The notes: generated by a model not told the origin, from the letters alone. Positions 46,520 through 56,006 are shown, counted from the stretch's first letter. The stretch: DNA of 64,000 nucleotides from Variovorax sp. PAMC26660 (GCF_014302995.1 NZ_CP060295.1:1240001-1304000), one strand, 5' to 3'. Program-made: numbers and translations.

Positions 46520-47494
46520 TCAGCCCTCTTCGGTGATCTTGGCGGTGCGCACCACGTCGCCCCATTTCTTGAACTCCGCGGCCATGAAGGCAGCGAACTT
46601 GTCGACGGAACCGCCGCCGTCCTCCACGCCATAGCCATCGAAGCGCGTCACGACATCCGGCAACGCCAGCACCTTGTTGATGTCGGCGTTGATCTGCAGG
46701 GCCAGGTCCCGCGACATGTCCTTGGGGCCGACCACGCCATACCAGCTGGAGACATCGAAGCCCTTGAAGCCCTGCTCGTCCATCGTCGGCAATTCCAGGA
46801 AGCCCTTGGCCCGCTGCAGACGGGTCTGGACGATGCCCGTCATCCGTTTGGCCTTGACCTGGGCTGTGGCCGCCGTCATGGTGTCGAAGCTGTAGTCGAT
46901 CTGCCCGCCGATCAGGTCCGTCTGCATCGGGCCCGACCCCTTGTAGGGCACGTGGATGCTCTTGACGTCGGCGGCCATGTTGAACATCGCGGCCGCCAGG
47001 TGCTGCACCGATCCCGCACCGGAAGATCCGAAGCTGATCTGCCCCGGGTTCTTTCTGCACTGCGCGACCACCTCCTTGATCGATGCGGCCGAATTCCTGG
47101 CGCTGGTCACCAGGATGTGCGGCGTGGCACCGACCATGGCGACGGGCACGAAGTCCTTCAGCGGGTCGTAGGTGATGCCCTTGAAGATGTGCGGCGAAAT
47201 GGCGTGGGTGTTGACGTGGGCCATCAGCAGATTCACGCCCTCGGTGAACCGGGTCCGCGCAAAGAAATCCGCCGCCAGGGAGCCGGTTGCGCCGGGCCTG
47301 TTCTCGACGACCACCGCGCGGCCCCACAGTTCCGAAAGCTTCTGGCCCACGATGCGGGCGAACACGTCGGTGCCGCCGCCGGGCGCCCAGCCCACGTAGA
47401 TCTTGACGATGCCCTTGGGCAATTCGGTGGCGGCCAGGGCCCAGGGCGCGGCCAGCCCGGCGGCACTGGCCGCAATGAAGTCTCGGCGTCTCAT
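46520..47494 (-). CDS. Bug-family tripartite tricarboxylate transporter binding protein
   Basis: About 324 residues from MRRRDFIAASAAGLAAPWAL, a twin-arginine-like leader. The mature part is a TctC/Bug protein: GWAPGGGTDVFARIVGQKL, VVENRPGATG and HVPYKGSGPMQTDLIGGQ are family landmarks. Bug proteins bind carboxylates in the periplasm; no TctAB membrane genes are in this window. The frame is open 24 codons upstream without signal-peptide character. It is first of a three-gene operon with the CoA-transferase. Confidence 0.93.
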   Translation of the reverse strand: MRRRDFIAASAAGLAAPWALAATELPKGIVKIYVGWAPGGGTDVFARIVGQKLSELWGRAVVVENRPGATGSLAADFFARTRFTEGVNLLMAHVNTHAISPHIFKGITYDPLKDFVPVAMVGATPHILVTSARNSAASIKEVVAQCRKNPGQISFGSSGAGSVQHLAAAMFNMAADVKSIHVPYKGSGPMQTDLIGGQIDYSFDTMTAATAQVKAKRMTGIVQTRLQRAKGFLELPTMDEQGFKGFDVSSWYGVVGPKDMSRDLALQINADINKVLALPDVVTRFDGYGVEDGGGSVDKFAAFMAAEFKKWGDVVRTAKITEEG

Positions 47495-47613
47495 TCTTTT
47501 CGTCCTCAGAAGTAGTGCCGCTACTCTCCCGCAGCGCCCAAGACGTCGCAAGAACGTGAAGTGCATGCCTGGCTTCGCGATCCGCGAAGCCGCAGCCGCA
47601 GGAGCACCGCTTC

Positions 47614-48504
47614 CTAGACGCTCGTACCGATCAGTTGGGCCACCACGTTGCGCAGGGTCTGCGCCTGCGCATGGCCTTCGACACAGGACAGCACATAGGC
47701 GCGCCGGTGCCAGTCGCCGTCGATCTCGGCAGAGCCCAGGTCATCTTCGGGATGAAAGCTGCGCAGCACGTCCGGCGGCATCAGCCCCACACCCAGGCCA
47801 TGGCGCACCAGCGCCAGCATGGTGTCGAAACCACTGGTCGAGAAGTTGTTCGGGAACGATCGCCCGCGGCTGCGGTAAGCCCCTTGCAAGGCAGACAGGA
47901 TCGCCGAGCCCTTGCCAAGACTCACGACCGGCAGATCCAGAAAGTCGTCGATGCCAACGGACGCGCCCGCAAACTGAAAATGCCGGCGGCTGTAGACGAG
48001 CACCAGCCTGTCCTGCCGGTAGTCGAACTTCTCCAGGTCCAGGAACCCGCTCTTCTTCTCGTAGATGCCGACGTCGATCACCTTGTCGCGCAGCAACTGC
48101 TGCACGATCTTGCTGTTCTCCTCCAGGACCTTCAGCGTGATCTGCGGATAGGCATCGCGCAGCCGCGCGATGTCCCTCGCGAGGAACTGGATGATGGCCG
48201 CCTTCGGCGCGCCGATGAGGATGCGCCCGTCCTGGCCGTGGCCCAGCACCTGCGCGTCGCCTTCGAGACGGCCGATGAGGTTGTCGATCTGCCGGATGTG
48301 TGCCATCAGCCGGCTGCCGGCCTCGGTGATCTTCACGCCATGGGGCACGCGCTTGAACAGCTTGGTGCCCAGCTGCAGTTCCAGATCGGTCACGCGCTTG
48401 GACGCAGCAGCCACGGCCAGGCTCAGCCTGTCGGCCGCTCGCGAAATGCTGCCTTCCTCGGCGATGCACAGGACCAGTTGGACGGTGGTGGAGTCGAGTT
48501 TCAT
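47614..48504 (-). CDS. LysR family transcriptional regulator
   Basis: A 296-residue LysR protein with winged helix at about 1-60 (GSISRAADRLSLAVAAASKRVTDLE). It lies between the leftward Bug-CoA-transferase-crotonase operon and a divergent Bug gene. The intergenic region holds a shared inverted repeat described below. It could control either side. Confidence 0.93.
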   Translation of the reverse strand: MKLDSTTVQLVLCIAEEGSISRAADRLSLAVAAASKRVTDLELQLGTKLFKRVPHGVKITEAGSRLMAHIRQIDNLIGRLEGDAQVLGHGQDGRILIGAPKAAIIQFLARDIARLRDAYPQITLKVLEENSKIVQQLLRDKVIDVGIYEKKSGFLDLEKFDYRQDRLVLVYSRRHFQFAGASVGIDDFLDLPVVSLGKGSAILSALQGAYRSRGRSFPNNFSTSGFDTMLALVRHGLGVGLMPPDVLRSFHPEDDLGSAEIDGDWHRRAYVLSCVEGHAQAQTLRNVVAQLIGTSV

Positions 48505-48664
48505 GCGGAGCGTTCAATGGCACGACGGGCGCATGCCGGGCTTCATGATGAATCTGCCGGCCGTGCGATGCGGTGCTGGCAGGATGAAATCAAGGAAGCG
48601 ACCGAGCGTACACCGACGCCTGCAACGACCGAGCGTCTCGTACCCATACAACAATACGAAGAAG

Positions 48665-48701
48665 ATATAGAAATACATCTCGAATGAGTATTTCCAGATA
48701 T
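48665..48701. promoter_or_regulatory. AT-rich inverted repeat, shared element C
   Basis: GAAATAC, 11 bases, GTATTTC is a perfect inverted repeat bounded by ATAT on both sides, between a LysR gene and a Bug gene 49 bases downstream. Its right arm read in reverse, CATATCTGGAAATAC, is identical to 15 bases of element A at 55 kb. The layout fits a LysR site. Confidence 0.6.
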
Positions 48702-48749
48702 GACCTCGTCTCCCTAGGATGCATCCATAACTATCAGGAGACGAGACAT

Positions 48750-49721
48750 ATGAAGAGGATCACCACTCTGGCGCTGGTGTGGGCCGCCGCCTTTGAATGC
48801 AGCATGGGCGCCGCATTTGCACAAGGCACGCCCTGGCCCCAGCGCCCCATCAAGATCGTGACGCCAACGCCGGCCGGCGTTGGCTCCGACATCTTCGCGC
48901 GCAGCTATGCCGAGCAGCTCTCGCGGCTGCTGAAGGTGCCCGTGATCGTGGAGAACAGACCGGGCGCGCTGGCGACCATCGGCACCGACGCAGTGGCCAA
49001 GGCGGCACCCGACGGCTACACCGTGCTGTTCTCGACGAGCAATCCGTTCACCATGACGCCGTTCCTGCTCTCCAAGCTGCCCTACAACCCGAAGGAAGAC
49101 CTGGTGCCGGTGACGCAGGCACTCAAGGGCGGCTCCTTCATCGTGGCAAACAATGCGGTGCCCGTGCGCAACACGGACGAGCTGGTCGCACTGGCCAAGC
49201 GCCAGCCGGGTCACGTGAGCTTTGCCTCCTATGGCTCTGGCAGCACCTCTCACCTGGGTTTCGAGCTGCTGCAGGAAGCTGCGTCCATCGAGATGCTGCA
49301 CGTTCCCTACAAACAGGGCGCCATGCCCGATGTGATCGGTGGACAGGTGATGCTGGGCTTCGAGCCCCCGATCTCGGCCTTGCCGAACATCAAGGCAGGC
49401 CGGGTGAAGGCCCTGGCCTATACCGGCAGCCAGCGCAGCGCGGCACTGCCCGACGTGCCGACGATTGCCGAGCGCTATCCCGGTTTCGAAGTGTCGACCT
49501 GGCTCGGCTTCTGGGTGCCCGCACGCACGCCCGACGCCATCGTCGAGCGCCTGAACCAGGCGATCACCACGGCCACGCGTTCGCCGCAGATGGCGCGGCA
49601 GATTGCCGATGCCGGGCTGGAACCGATGTCGACAAATTCCGCCGACACCCGCGCCATCATCGAACGCGAGGCCCAGACCATGGGCCGGCTGATCAAGGCC
49701 AAGGGCTTGCGCCTTGACTGA
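48750..49721 (+). CDS. Bug-family tripartite tricarboxylate transporter binding protein
   Basis: About 323 residues from MKRITTLALVWAAAFECSMG; GGAG precedes this ATG. The signal peptide ends near AFAQG. Family landmarks are PTPAGVGSDIFARSYAEQL, VIVENRPGALATIG and HVPYKQGAMPDVIGGQV. It is followed by a porin gene, so outer-membrane entry and periplasmic capture of one organic acid may be linked. It is only distantly similar to the other Bug protein in the window. Confidence 0.93.
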   Translation: MKRITTLALVWAAAFECSMGAAFAQGTPWPQRPIKIVTPTPAGVGSDIFARSYAEQLSRLLKVPVIVENRPGALATIGTDAVAKAAPDGYTVLFSTSNPFTMTPFLLSKLPYNPKEDLVPVTQALKGGSFIVANNAVPVRNTDELVALAKRQPGHVSFASYGSGSTSHLGFELLQEAASIEMLHVPYKQGAMPDVIGGQVMLGFEPPISALPNIKAGRVKALAYTGSQRSAALPDVPTIAERYPGFEVSTWLGFWVPARTPDAIVERLNQAITTATRSPQMARQIADAGLEPMSTNSADTRAIIEREAQTMGRLIKAKGLRLD

Positions 49722-49883
49722 CGGCGGGCCGCTCGCCCGCCACCTCCTTCCCGCTGCCGCCTGAGACAGCCGCGCGCCCTTGGCGCACCCCACGCATTCC
49801 ATTGCCGTCACGCATCCTCGCCCCCGCACAGAGCAAGGGCGCGGGACGGCGCACGCCATTTTTACAACCAGGAGACAAGAACC

Positions 49884-50903
49884 ATGATCCGCCCCGCCCT
49901 TTTGATCGCCGCAGGCTGCATAGGCCTGCACGGCCATGCGCTTGCGCAATCCACCGTGTCCGTCTTCGGCACGGTCGACCTCAATGTCACCTCCGCGAAG
50001 TCGGGCAACCGCTCCGTTACCTCCATGGACCAGGGTGGCAACATCTTCCCGAGCCGGCTCGGGTTTCGGGGCACCGAGGATCTTGGCGGCGGCCTTGCGG
50101 CCAGCTTCTGGCTCGAGTCGGCGACGCTGCCCGACATCGGCGAAAACCAGGGCATCCCGTGGCAACGGCGCTCCACCGTGAGCCTCTCGCACAACACATT
50201 CGGCGAGCTTCGCCTGGGCCGCGACTACACGCCGAGCTTCTGGAACATCTCGCAGTTCTCTCCTTTCGGCACCGTTGGAGTCGGCGGCTCCAGCAACATC
50301 GTCGAGGGCTGGCCTTTCGGCCTTGGTGGCGCCAGAACGCTGGTGCGTGCCAACAACTCGGTCGGCTATTTCCTGCCGCGCAACCTGGGCGGTGTCTATG
50401 GCCAGTTCATGGTCGCCATGCCGGAAGGCCAGAAGGGAACGAAGTACTACGGCGCGCGCCTGGGCTATGCATCGGGCCCGCTCGACATTGCAGCCAGCTA
50501 CGGCCAAACGCCCGTCGAAGACCGGCACTACCGCAGCGCAAGCCTCGGCGGCAGCTACGACTTCGGCCCCGCCAAGCTGTACGCGAACTACCTGATGCAA
50601 AAGGCCCCGCAGGACAAGCAGACCAACCTGATGCTGGGCGTCAGCGTGCCGATCGGTGCAGGTGTCATCAAGGCGTCGATCGCACGCTCGAACCGCTCAG
50701 GGCTCGGCGTGGACGCCGACGACGCCACCCAGTTGGCCATCGGCTATGTCCATTGGCTCAGCAAGCGCAGCGCGATCTATGGCACCTGGTCGAAGATCCG
50801 CAACCGGGGCAACGCCGCCTATGTGGTGACCGACGCGCTGGCGGACCCGCAGACGGGAGCGAACTCCCGCGGCCTCCAGATCGGGATCTCGCACAACTTC
50901 TGA
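49884..50903 (+). CDS. Gram-negative porin
   Basis: A 339-residue trimeric-type porin with a signal peptide (IGLHGHALAQ) and first strand STVSVFGTVDLNVT, PSRLGFRGTEDLGGGLAASF typical of beta-proteobacterial OmpC-like porins, and a C-terminal strand ending in GISHNF with terminal Phe. It should let small anionic solutes through the outer membrane. AGGAGACAAG precedes the start. Confidence 0.94.
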   Translation: MIRPALLIAAGCIGLHGHALAQSTVSVFGTVDLNVTSAKSGNRSVTSMDQGGNIFPSRLGFRGTEDLGGGLAASFWLESATLPDIGENQGIPWQRRSTVSLSHNTFGELRLGRDYTPSFWNISQFSPFGTVGVGGSSNIVEGWPFGLGGARTLVRANNSVGYFLPRNLGGVYGQFMVAMPEGQKGTKYYGARLGYASGPLDIAASYGQTPVEDRHYRSASLGGSYDFGPAKLYANYLMQKAPQDKQTNLMLGVSVPIGAGVIKASIARSNRSGLGVDADDATQLAIGYVHWLSKRSAIYGTWSKIRNRGNAAYVVTDALADPQTGANSRGLQIGISHNF

Positions 50904-50923
50904 GGCCCGTAAGCCCCGGCGAT

Positions 50924-50950
50924 GCCGGGTGCCTCGCGCACCCGGCTTTC
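50924..50950 (+). terminator. Terminator after the porin gene
   Basis: GCCGGGTGC-CTCGC-GCACCCGGC forms a perfect 9-base-pair stem followed by TTTC, 20 bases after the porin stop. It lies at the convergent end of the next operon and could serve both directions. Confidence 0.75.
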
Positions 50951-52136
50951 AGGAGAAATACACGGGGTAGTCGGTGCCGTCGAGACCGGGCACGACGGCC
51001 TTGCGCGGATCGTTGCCGTTGGCCTGCAGTTGGTCCGCCGCGTAGTCGGTCACGCAGCCGGCCAGCAGTTGACGCGGGTCTTCGAGGATCACGCGCATGC
51101 GGGTATTGAGGGCCCGCCAGTCGTCGGGGCCGCCGATCGCGGGCATCTCGCTGACCTCGGTGGTGTCGGGCTGCAGCACGGGCCGGCTGCCGCGTCCGGG
51201 CGCGAAGCGTGGGTAGCCCTCGTACATCAGCGGCCCCAGATCGCTCATCGCCCGGGTGGCCCACCAGAGCTTGCGCATCGGCATCTCGTGCGCCGCCACG
51301 GCCTGCGTGTCGACGGGGTACGAGAAGGTCGGTGCCGGCGCGTGCGGCGCGATGTACACGCGCTCCAACGGGAGCGCATGGCGCGACGAGGCCAGGACCA
51401 TCGAGCACACCGCGTTGGTGCTCCATGTCACCCCCGCCGTGGGGCGGCCCTGCTTGCCGACGATCAACACCATCGCATTGGACCAATCGATGTTGTGGCG
51501 GTCGAACCAGCCGATGACGCGGTGCCCGGTGTCCAGCCCGACAAGGAAGAAGGTCGCGATCATCACCTTGTTCATCGGTACCGTGGCACCGGCCTCGCTG
51601 CCCGTGGCTTCGAGGCAGTGCGTGCGCAGGTCGTCCGCAGTGAAGGCCTCGGGCGTGGCCAGTGCGCGCCGGATGCAGCGCTCGGTGAGTTCGCAGGCGT
51701 ACTGCACCATGTTCGCGATGGCCACCTCGCGGCCGCGATAGGCCGGCACCGCGATCTCATCGCGCCAGAGAGCGACGCTGTTGGCTTCGCGCGCGGCCAC
51801 GGTCGCGGCCAGCAGGCGCTCGGCCTCGGTGCGCCACAACATGCCTTCGGGATCGATCTCGCGCAGCCGCACCAGCGAAGCGAGCGCGGGGCCGAAGTGC
51901 GACACCGCCGCCAGCTCCTTGAAGCCGCGCGTCGTGAGCCGATAGCCCTCGACCTCGGGCGGGCGCCCACGGCCGGGAAAGAGGATGAAGTCCGCCGCAG
52001 TGGCAACGATCAGCGCGCCATCGGGCGCCGCCTCGGCCGTGGCACGGGTCAGCTTCGCACCGATGCTGTCGGCGCTCGCGGTGTAGGTCTCGAACAGGCG
52101 GATGAACTCGGGGCTTTGAAAGTTCGGGTTCGTCAT
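50949..52136 (-). CDS. Protein of unknown function, last gene of the aldolase operon
   Basis: A 395-residue soluble-looking protein that I do not recognise. No signal peptide or long hydrophobic segment is apparent. It contains Cys residues at NAVCSM and LLAGC, His-rich points (GHRVIGWFDRHNIDWSN, PHAPAPTF) and a Trp-rich stretch (RKLWWATRAM). Its start overlaps the stop of the beta-propeller gene (ATGA), so both are translated together. Shared regulation with an aldolase and an amidohydrolase suggests a role in the same catabolic route. Confidence 0.75.
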   Translation of the reverse strand: MTNPNFQSPEFIRLFETYTASADSIGAKLTRATAEAAPDGALIVATAADFILFPGRGRPPEVEGYRLTTRGFKELAAVSHFGPALASLVRLREIDPEGMLWRTEAERLLAATVAAREANSVALWRDEIAVPAYRGREVAIANMVQYACELTERCIRRALATPEAFTADDLRTHCLEATGSEAGATVPMNKVMIATFFLVGLDTGHRVIGWFDRHNIDWSNAMVLIVGKQGRPTAGVTWSTNAVCSMVLASSRHALPLERVYIAPHAPAPTFSYPVDTQAVAAHEMPMRKLWWATRAMSDLGPLMYEGYPRFAPGRGSRPVLQPDTTEVSEMPAIGGPDDWRALNTRMRVILEDPRQLLAGCVTDYAADQLQANGNDPRKAVVPGLDGTDYPVYFS

Positions 52137-53227
52137 GGCCTGCCTCCCGTCTTCGCATCGAGGCGATACACCTTGCTGGGCGTGCGAAAGCGGATGTCGG
52201 CGCCAAGGCTATTGGCCACCACGAGGTAGCGCTGGCCGCCTTCGTCGAAGACACAGGCATCGGTGCCGCCGAAGGTCGGGAACTCGCGCTGCGGCACCAG
52301 CTTGCCGTCGGCAAAACGATAGCCCACCGAGGTCAGCGCCGTGATGGGTGCCTCGCGGCTGCCGAGCAGGAAGTTGATCTGGATCAGTTCGCCGCCGTCC
52401 GCGTCTTCGTGCCAGACGAACTCGCGACCGCCCGGGCCGCTGAGCGTCTGGTGCGCAACGAAGCGGTTCCCGTCCCATCGCAGCAGCACCGTGTTGTCAT
52501 GCAGGCAGGCAAAGGCCAGCCACGCCTGGCCTTCGGCCTCGAAGAACTGGAAGGCGCGGCCGGTCTTGCCATCGAGCAACTGGAAGTCTTCGAAGCGCTC
52601 GCCGTTCCAGCGCAGGATGCGCGAAGGCGCCACATGGTCGGCGTACGCCAGGAAGCACTGCCCATCGATCCTGAAGAACGCGAAGTTGTAGCCCCACGCC
52701 GATTCGACTTGCTGAAACTCGACGAAGCGCTCGCCGTTCCATTCGCAGAGCATCGACTTCGAGGGATGGCGGGGCTGGCTGCCCTCCATCGTCACGCCCT
52801 GTGCGAGCGCCAGAAAATGCCGCTCGCCGATGGCGAAGTGCTTCCACTGCTTGGCCGCGAAGGTCGGCACGCGTTGGAATTCGGTGAACGCGCCGTCCTT
52901 CAGCTCGAAGATCGTCGAGTGCACATTGAGGTCGTAGGGACCGGTGCCGGACTTCAGGCTCGCGGTGGCAAGGAAGGCGCGGCCATCGATCTCGAAGAAC
53001 TCGGCATCCTCGCCGCCCGGCACGGGCAGGCGCGCGTGGGGCACGAAGCCTTCGCCCTGCCAGCAGTAGACGAGCGCATCGATGTCGCTGTCGCCCACCG
53101 TGATCATCGCGGGCTGGCCCGGCACATCGACGGCCAGTTGGGGAACCACGAGGTAGCGCGTACCGCCGTGAACGAATGTTTCCGCGGCGCGCGCCCCGGA
53201 GGTATCGAGGTCCTGGATGCTCTTCAT
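52133..53227 (-). CDS. EAR/EPTP-repeat beta-propeller protein
   Basis: About 364 residues from MKSIQDLDTSG. At least six repeats of about 45 residues follow a W-x-G-x-x-F-x-x-x-Q ... F-x-I-x-G-x-x-(F/W)-L-A pattern: for example CEWNGERFVEFQQVESAWGY then FFRIDGQCFLAYADH, and RWNGERFEDFQLLDG then FFEAEGQAWLAFACL. This is the EAR (EPTP) repeat known from animal LGI and TSPEAR proteins, which folds as a seven-bladed propeller. No signal peptide is visible. It lies between an amidohydrolase and an unknown gene. Confidence 0.78.
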   Translation of the reverse strand: MKSIQDLDTSGARAAETFVHGGTRYLVVPQLAVDVPGQPAMITVGDSDIDALVYCWQGEGFVPHARLPVPGGEDAEFFEIDGRAFLATASLKSGTGPYDLNVHSTIFELKDGAFTEFQRVPTFAAKQWKHFAIGERHFLALAQGVTMEGSQPRHPSKSMLCEWNGERFVEFQQVESAWGYNFAFFRIDGQCFLAYADHVAPSRILRWNGERFEDFQLLDGKTGRAFQFFEAEGQAWLAFACLHDNTVLLRWDGNRFVAHQTLSGPGGREFVWHEDADGGELIQINFLLGSREAPITALTSVGYRFADGKLVPQREFPTFGGTDACVFDEGGQRYLVVANSLGADIRFRTPSKVYRLDAKTGGRP

Positions 53228-53258
53228 GGGTGTGTCCCGTGTGTCGTGCATGCGCACC

Positions 53259-54155
53259 TTACTGCGAAAGCGGCGCAAAGCCGAACAGCCGCGCGGGGTT
53301 GTCCACGAGGATGCGCTGGCGGGCCTGCGCGTCGGGCACCCAGTGCGCGAGCAGGTTCAGCAGCTCGCCGGTGTCGCGCCCGCCCTCGGGAATGTGCGGC
53401 CAGTCGCTGCCCCAGATGGTGCGTCCGGGCAGCGCTTCGACAATCGCATGCGCGAGCGGGCGCAGCTTCTCGTAGTTGCCATCCTTGGCCACGCGGTAGG
53501 GGCCCGAGAGCTTCATCCAGCCGCGCCCGTCGGCCAGCACCTTCAGCAACCGGTCGAAGTCCTGCCGCGTGAGGCCGTCGCTTTCGAGCATGTAGCCCAT
53601 GTGATCGATGACGAAGTCGGCCTCGATGTCGCCCAGGTAAGGAATCAGGTCGCGTACCACCCAGCCCGGCGTGTAGAACTGCAAATGCCAACCGAGCGCT
53701 TTTGTCGTGCGCACGCAGCGCTGGATGTACTGCACCAGCTCGGCGGTCGGCAGGCCCGAACGCAGGAACAGGTCGAGCCGCAGCGCGCGCACACCGCGGT
53801 GGTGCATCGCCTGCAGCGCGGCCTCGGTGATGCTGTCGTCCACCATCGCCACGCCCCGGGCACGGTCGCCGGCGATATCGAGCGCGCCCAGCATGCAGCG
53901 GTTGTCGGTGCCGTAGAAGCTGGGCTGCACGATCACGTAGCGGTCCAGGCCCAGCGAGTCACACATTTCTTCGAGCTTGGTAAGCGGACCGTCGGGCAGG
54001 GTGTAGTGCGGGTGGTCCACATGCGGGTAGCGGTCTTCGCTTTCGAAGACGTGCACGTGGGCATCGCAGGCGCCCGCAGGCACGACGAAGGTGGGGCGCG
54101 CCAGCGTGTCGGCCGAGCGCATGGGTTTGGAGGTGAGGATTTCTGGGGAAGTCAT
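53259..54155 (-). CDS. Amidohydrolase, LigI (2-pyrone-4,6-dicarboxylate lactonase)-like
   Basis: A 298-residue TIM-barrel metal hydrolase. CDAHVHVFE supplies the first metal His pair, HMGY a later His region and WGSDWPH the terminal Asp. Overall layout, including RLDLFLRSG and NPARLFGF, matches the amidohydrolase-2/LigI group that opens lactones in aromatic degradation. The exact substrate is not decided. The start overlaps the aldolase stop (ATGA). Confidence 0.9.
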   Translation of the reverse strand: MTSPEILTSKPMRSADTLARPTFVVPAGACDAHVHVFESEDRYPHVDHPHYTLPDGPLTKLEEMCDSLGLDRYVIVQPSFYGTDNRCMLGALDIAGDRARGVAMVDDSITEAALQAMHHRGVRALRLDLFLRSGLPTAELVQYIQRCVRTTKALGWHLQFYTPGWVVRDLIPYLGDIEADFVIDHMGYMLESDGLTRQDFDRLLKVLADGRGWMKLSGPYRVAKDGNYEKLRPLAHAIVEALPGRTIWGSDWPHIPEGGRDTGELLNLLAHWVPDAQARQRILVDNPARLFGFAPLSQ

Positions 54156-54973
54156 TTCGGTTCGGTGCTTTCGAGGGAGGCAAGCGCCAGCCGCACGCGT
54201 TCGTGCGCGGCGGCCAGCAGAAGGTCGGTGTCGATGCCGGTCATGAGGAAAGGTGCTGCGCCGCGGTGCATCAGTTCGGCTGAATAAGCCGCGTCGGCAA
54301 TGCCGCCGATGGCGAGTGGCTTGCCCACGCGCAGGCAGGCGGCCAGCGCGGCGTCGTGCGCCGCGCGCACCCGCGCGTGCCTGAAGTCGCCGGCCACGCC
54401 CAGCTCGGCGCTGAGGTCGTTGGTGCCGATGCCCACGATGTCGATGCCCGGCACGGCGGCGATGCCTTCGATGTTGGCGATGCCGAGCGGGCTTTCAATC
54501 AGCACCTTCACGGCGGTGGCCCGGTTCATGGCCGCGTTGAAGTCCGGCGCGGTCATCTTGCGATAGCCCACATGCGGCAGCGTGCCGATGGCCGAGCGAT
54601 GGCCCAGCGGCGGAAAGCGGCAGGCCGCCACCAGGTCTTCGGCCTGCGCCACGGTCTCGATGCGCGGCGCGATGATGCCGCCCGCGCCGCCATCGAGCAG
54701 CCGGCCGATCACGCCGTACTCGCGCTCGGGCACGCGCACGAAGGGCATGAGGCCGATGTCGAGCGCGGCAGCGCAGATCTGCACGGCCGCGTCGATGGCG
54801 ATGCTGCTGTGCTCCAGGTCCACCCAGATCGCATGGTGGCCGCTGGCCTTGGCGATGCGCGCGATGTCCGGCGTGCGCGAGCAGCGGATGCCGAGCGCGG
54901 CCACCGGCAGGCGCTGCAGCAGGCGGCTCACAACGAGGTTGGTGGATGCGGTCGAAGCCGTGTCTTGCGCCAT
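54152..54973 (-). CDS. HpcH/HpaI family aldolase
   Basis: A 273-residue class II pyruvate aldolase. WVDLEHSSI, GGAGGIIAPRIETVAQAE, a metal-binding Glu in VLIESPLGIANIEGI and GIGTNDLSAELG, with the metal-site Asp, are present. It should split 4-hydroxy-2-oxo acids into pyruvate and an aldehyde or keto acid. First gene of a four-gene leftward operon with a LigI-like hydrolase, which together suggest the lower part of an aromatic or sugar-acid pathway. A LysR gene is divergent. Confidence 0.93.
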   Translation of the reverse strand: MAQDTASTASTNLVVSRLLQRLPVAALGIRCSRTPDIARIAKASGHHAIWVDLEHSSIAIDAAVQICAAALDIGLMPFVRVPEREYGVIGRLLDGGAGGIIAPRIETVAQAEDLVAACRFPPLGHRSAIGTLPHVGYRKMTAPDFNAAMNRATAVKVLIESPLGIANIEGIAAVPGIDIVGIGTNDLSAELGVAGDFRHARVRAAHDAALAACLRVGKPLAIGGIADAAYSAELMHRGAAPFLMTGIDTDLLLAAAHERVRLALASLESTEPK

Positions 54974-55030
54974 GCGGGTCTTCCTTTGTCTCTTGTTGTA
55001 CAGGTGTGGACAGATGCTAGAGAATGACCC

Positions 55031-55080
55031 TCATATCTGGAAATACCGGATTCGGATGGCGTTCGATACTCTGGAGATAT
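55031..55080. promoter_or_regulatory. AT-rich regulatory element A
   Basis: A 48-base imperfect palindrome bounded by ATATCT and AGATAT, directly before the GTG start of the LysR gene and 58 bases from the aldolase gene. It contains GGAAATACCG and TTCGATACTC. Element B at 57.3 kb matches it at 32 of 48 positions without gaps (counted by eye), and its first 15 bases are repeated in element C. Confidence 0.6.
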
Positions 55081-55081
55081 C

Positions 55082-56002
55082 GTGGAACTTCGACACCTGC
55101 GTTACTTCGTCGCCGTGGCGGAAGAGCTCAACTTCACCCGTGCGGCCGAACGCCTCTACATGGCGCAGCCACCGCTGAGCACGCAGATTCGCGGTCTCGA
55201 AGAAGAGCTGGGTGTCCAGCTCTTCGAGCGCGACAAGCGGCGCGTGTACCTCACGCAGGCGGGGCGGCACTTCCTGGACCGGGCACGCACCATCCTCGCG
55301 TCGGTGCAAAGCGCAAAGGACGAAGTCCAGAGCGCCGCCGCCGGCGAGGTGGGAAAGCTCAACGTGGGCTTCACCGCGTCGTCGGTGCTCACCGCGGGGC
55401 TGCCGGCCGCCATTCGCAACTACCGAGCGAACTACCCTGCCGTCGAACTTCGCCTGCAGGAAATGGCCTCGATGCACCAGCTCGACGCCATCCACGCGCG
55501 CGAGCTCGACCTGGGCGTTTTGCGCAAGCCGAACGTGAGCATTCCGATGGGCGTGACCATCGAGGAGTGGTATTCGGCGCCGCTGGTCGCAGCCATGCCG
55601 CAGCAGCACGTGCTCACGCGCGGCAAGGGCATCCACGTGCGCGAGCTGAAGGACGTGCCGCTGATCGTCTATCCGCGCGACGCCGGCATCGGGCTCTACT
55701 GGAAGGTGCAGGAGCTGTGCGCCAAAGCGGGCTTTCGGCCCGCGGTGATGCACGAGACACGCGAAGCCTCGACCATGATCGGGCTGGTGGCCGCAGGCTT
55801 CGGCGTGGCGATCGTGCCGAGCGACACGCAGTGCATCCAGCTCGAAGGCGTGCTGTACAGCCGCATCCTCGACAAGGACGCGGTATCGAGCCTCTACCTG
55901 GGCTACCGCGATGCCGATGCCAACCCGCACCTGGACAGCCTGTTGCGATTGCTGCGCACCACACCGACGGCCCACACGGCTGCAGGCCGCAAGAAACCCT
56001 GA
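55082..56002 (+). CDS. LysR family transcriptional regulator
   Basis: A 306-residue LysR protein with a GTG start; helix-turn-helix at about 15-58 (NFTRAAERLYMAQPPLSTQIRGLEEELG), the CbnR/BenM-like form. It is divergent from the aldolase operon and convergent with the MFS gene. Element A abuts its start and element B precedes the MFS gene, so this protein is the best candidate to bind both, and perhaps element C. Confidence 0.93.
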   Translation: MELRHLRYFVAVAEELNFTRAAERLYMAQPPLSTQIRGLEEELGVQLFERDKRRVYLTQAGRHFLDRARTILASVQSAKDEVQSAAAGEVGKLNVGFTASSVLTAGLPAAIRNYRANYPAVELRLQEMASMHQLDAIHARELDLGVLRKPNVSIPMGVTIEEWYSAPLVAAMPQQHVLTRGKGIHVRELKDVPLIVYPRDAGIGLYWKVQELCAKAGFRPAVMHETREASTMIGLVAAGFGVAIVPSDTQCIQLEGVLYSRILDKDAVSSLYLGYRDADANPHLDSLLRLLRTTPTAHTAAGRKKP

Positions 56003-56006
56003 CGGG

